Below are positions 63,585 through 64,000 of a stretch of 64,000 nt of DNA, one piece after another. The stretch is from Pedobacter kyungheensis. GTDB lineage: Bacteria > Bacteroidota > Bacteroidia > Sphingobacteriales > Sphingobacteriaceae. The translations under genes were made by a program, and so were the position numbers. Numbering within the stretch: position 1 is the first letter of the stretch; each line of letters begins with the position of its first letter. The stretch lies in assembly GCF_000812965.1 (NCBI RefSeq), contig NZ_JSYN01000018.1:1-64000 (forward strand). The letters are read 5' to 3'. Below the pieces are notes generated by a model, which saw only the letters and a list, made by a program, of their open reading frames with translations, had not been told where the DNA came from and ran no database searches.

Positions 63585-64000
63585 CTAAGCCAAAGGGAAA
63601 TTCAGATAAAACGTAGTTCCAAGACCGCTTACCGAAGTAAATTTAACCGCACCACCTGCGTTTTCTACGGCCTGTTTAACAAAAGCCAGTCCTAAGCCTG
63701 TACCCGATGATTTTGTGGTAAAGTTGGGCACAAAGATCTTATCCTGTAAAGATGGAGGTATGCCCTTTCCGTTATCTTTAATTTCGATATAGGCGCTTTT
63801 CGCATCCATATAAACAACAATGGTTATACAGCACAAAGTATCTTCATCAATAGCTTCAATGGCATTTTTAAGCAGGTTATTAAACGTGCGGAGTAGCTGA
63901 TCGTGATCGGCCATGATTTCAATCTCGCGGTCGCTTTTGTTTATCACATCGATGGTTACGTTCTCGGTGCTTTTAAACACTTCTCTGGCCTGTTCAATAA
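63585..64000 (-). CDS. Sensor histidine kinase, C-terminal part (runs off the window)
   Basis: Only the ATP-binding HATPase_c region is present. It shows the N-box (DQLLRTFNNLLKNAIEAIDE), the G1 box (IEIKDNGKGIPPSLQDKIFV), the F box (PNFTTKSSGTGLGLAFVKQA) and the G2 end (FTSVSGLGTTFYLNFPLA). The frame is open through position 64000, so the sensor and DHp domains lie outside. 'NFTTKSSGTGLGL' places it with the NtrB-like/PAS kinase group of Bacteroidota. Input signal and partner are unknown. Confidence 0.9.
   Translation of the reverse strand, partial: IEQAREVFKSTENVTIDVINKSDREIEIMADHDQLLRTFNNLLKNAIEAIDEDTLCCITIVVYMDAKSAYIEIKDNGKGIPPSLQDKIFVPNFTTKSSGTGLGLAFVKQAVENAGGAVKFTSVSGLGTTFYLNFPLA

Overview
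The window looks like a chromosomal segment of a Bacteroidota bacterium, most likely Sphingobacteriaceae and Pedobacter-like. The evidence is two SusC/SusD pairs, type IX secretion (T9SS) C-terminal sorting domains of both type A and type B, a PorV-family protein, TAnnTTTG-type -7 promoter boxes, and dispersed palindromic repeats common in this phylum. Genus placement is inference from gene content; no rRNA gene is present.

Layout. 1-1030: an outward promoter at the left edge, a dispersed repeat and a VOC-family gene. 1049-7816 (minus): a very large secreted M60-like metallopeptidase with seven Ig-like repeats and a T9SS tail, apparently broken by one frameshift, preceded by a PorV-family gene. 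8649-23752: a roughly 15-kb AT-rich island ending at a tRNA-Asp gene, with a 63-bp copy of the tRNA 3' end plus terminator at its far side. The island holds a two-gene RHS/YD-repeat polymorphic-toxin operon and, downstream of it, a row of small membrane or secreted proteins mixed with broken RHS C-terminal tips. It reads as a graveyard of displaced toxin/immunity cassettes. A second tRNA-Asp gene follows.

24127-30446: housekeeping genes (prfA, lpxH-like, prolyl oligopeptidase, ferredoxin reductase and ferredoxin). 30627-38763 (minus): a GH2/GH92/GH29 glycosidase trio suited to N-glycan trimming, next to an S41 processing protease. 38955-43388: an esterase-like hydrolase, a small hypothetical, an outer-membrane barrel and a T9SS type-B surface protein. 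43492-54460: two SusCD operons around a DeoR regulator.

54577-62443: an amino-sugar/peptidoglycan-recovery cluster of anmK, a NagB-deacetylase fusion, a NagX-like membrane protein, a LacI regulator and a DigH-like GHL10 glycosidase, interrupted by a RAYT transposase flanked by palindromes. The window closes with a coiled-coil membrane protein and the C-terminal part of a histidine kinase.

How the parts fit: the SusCD pairs would import glycans across the outer membrane. The glycosidases trim protein-linked N-glycans or peptidoglycan, and AnmK, NagB and NagX process the amino sugars. LacI-type palindromes between anmK and nagB, upstream of porV, and before the GH92 gene suggest that some of these genes are controlled by LacI-family repressors. 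All functional assignments are from sequence motifs read by eye; no database search was run.
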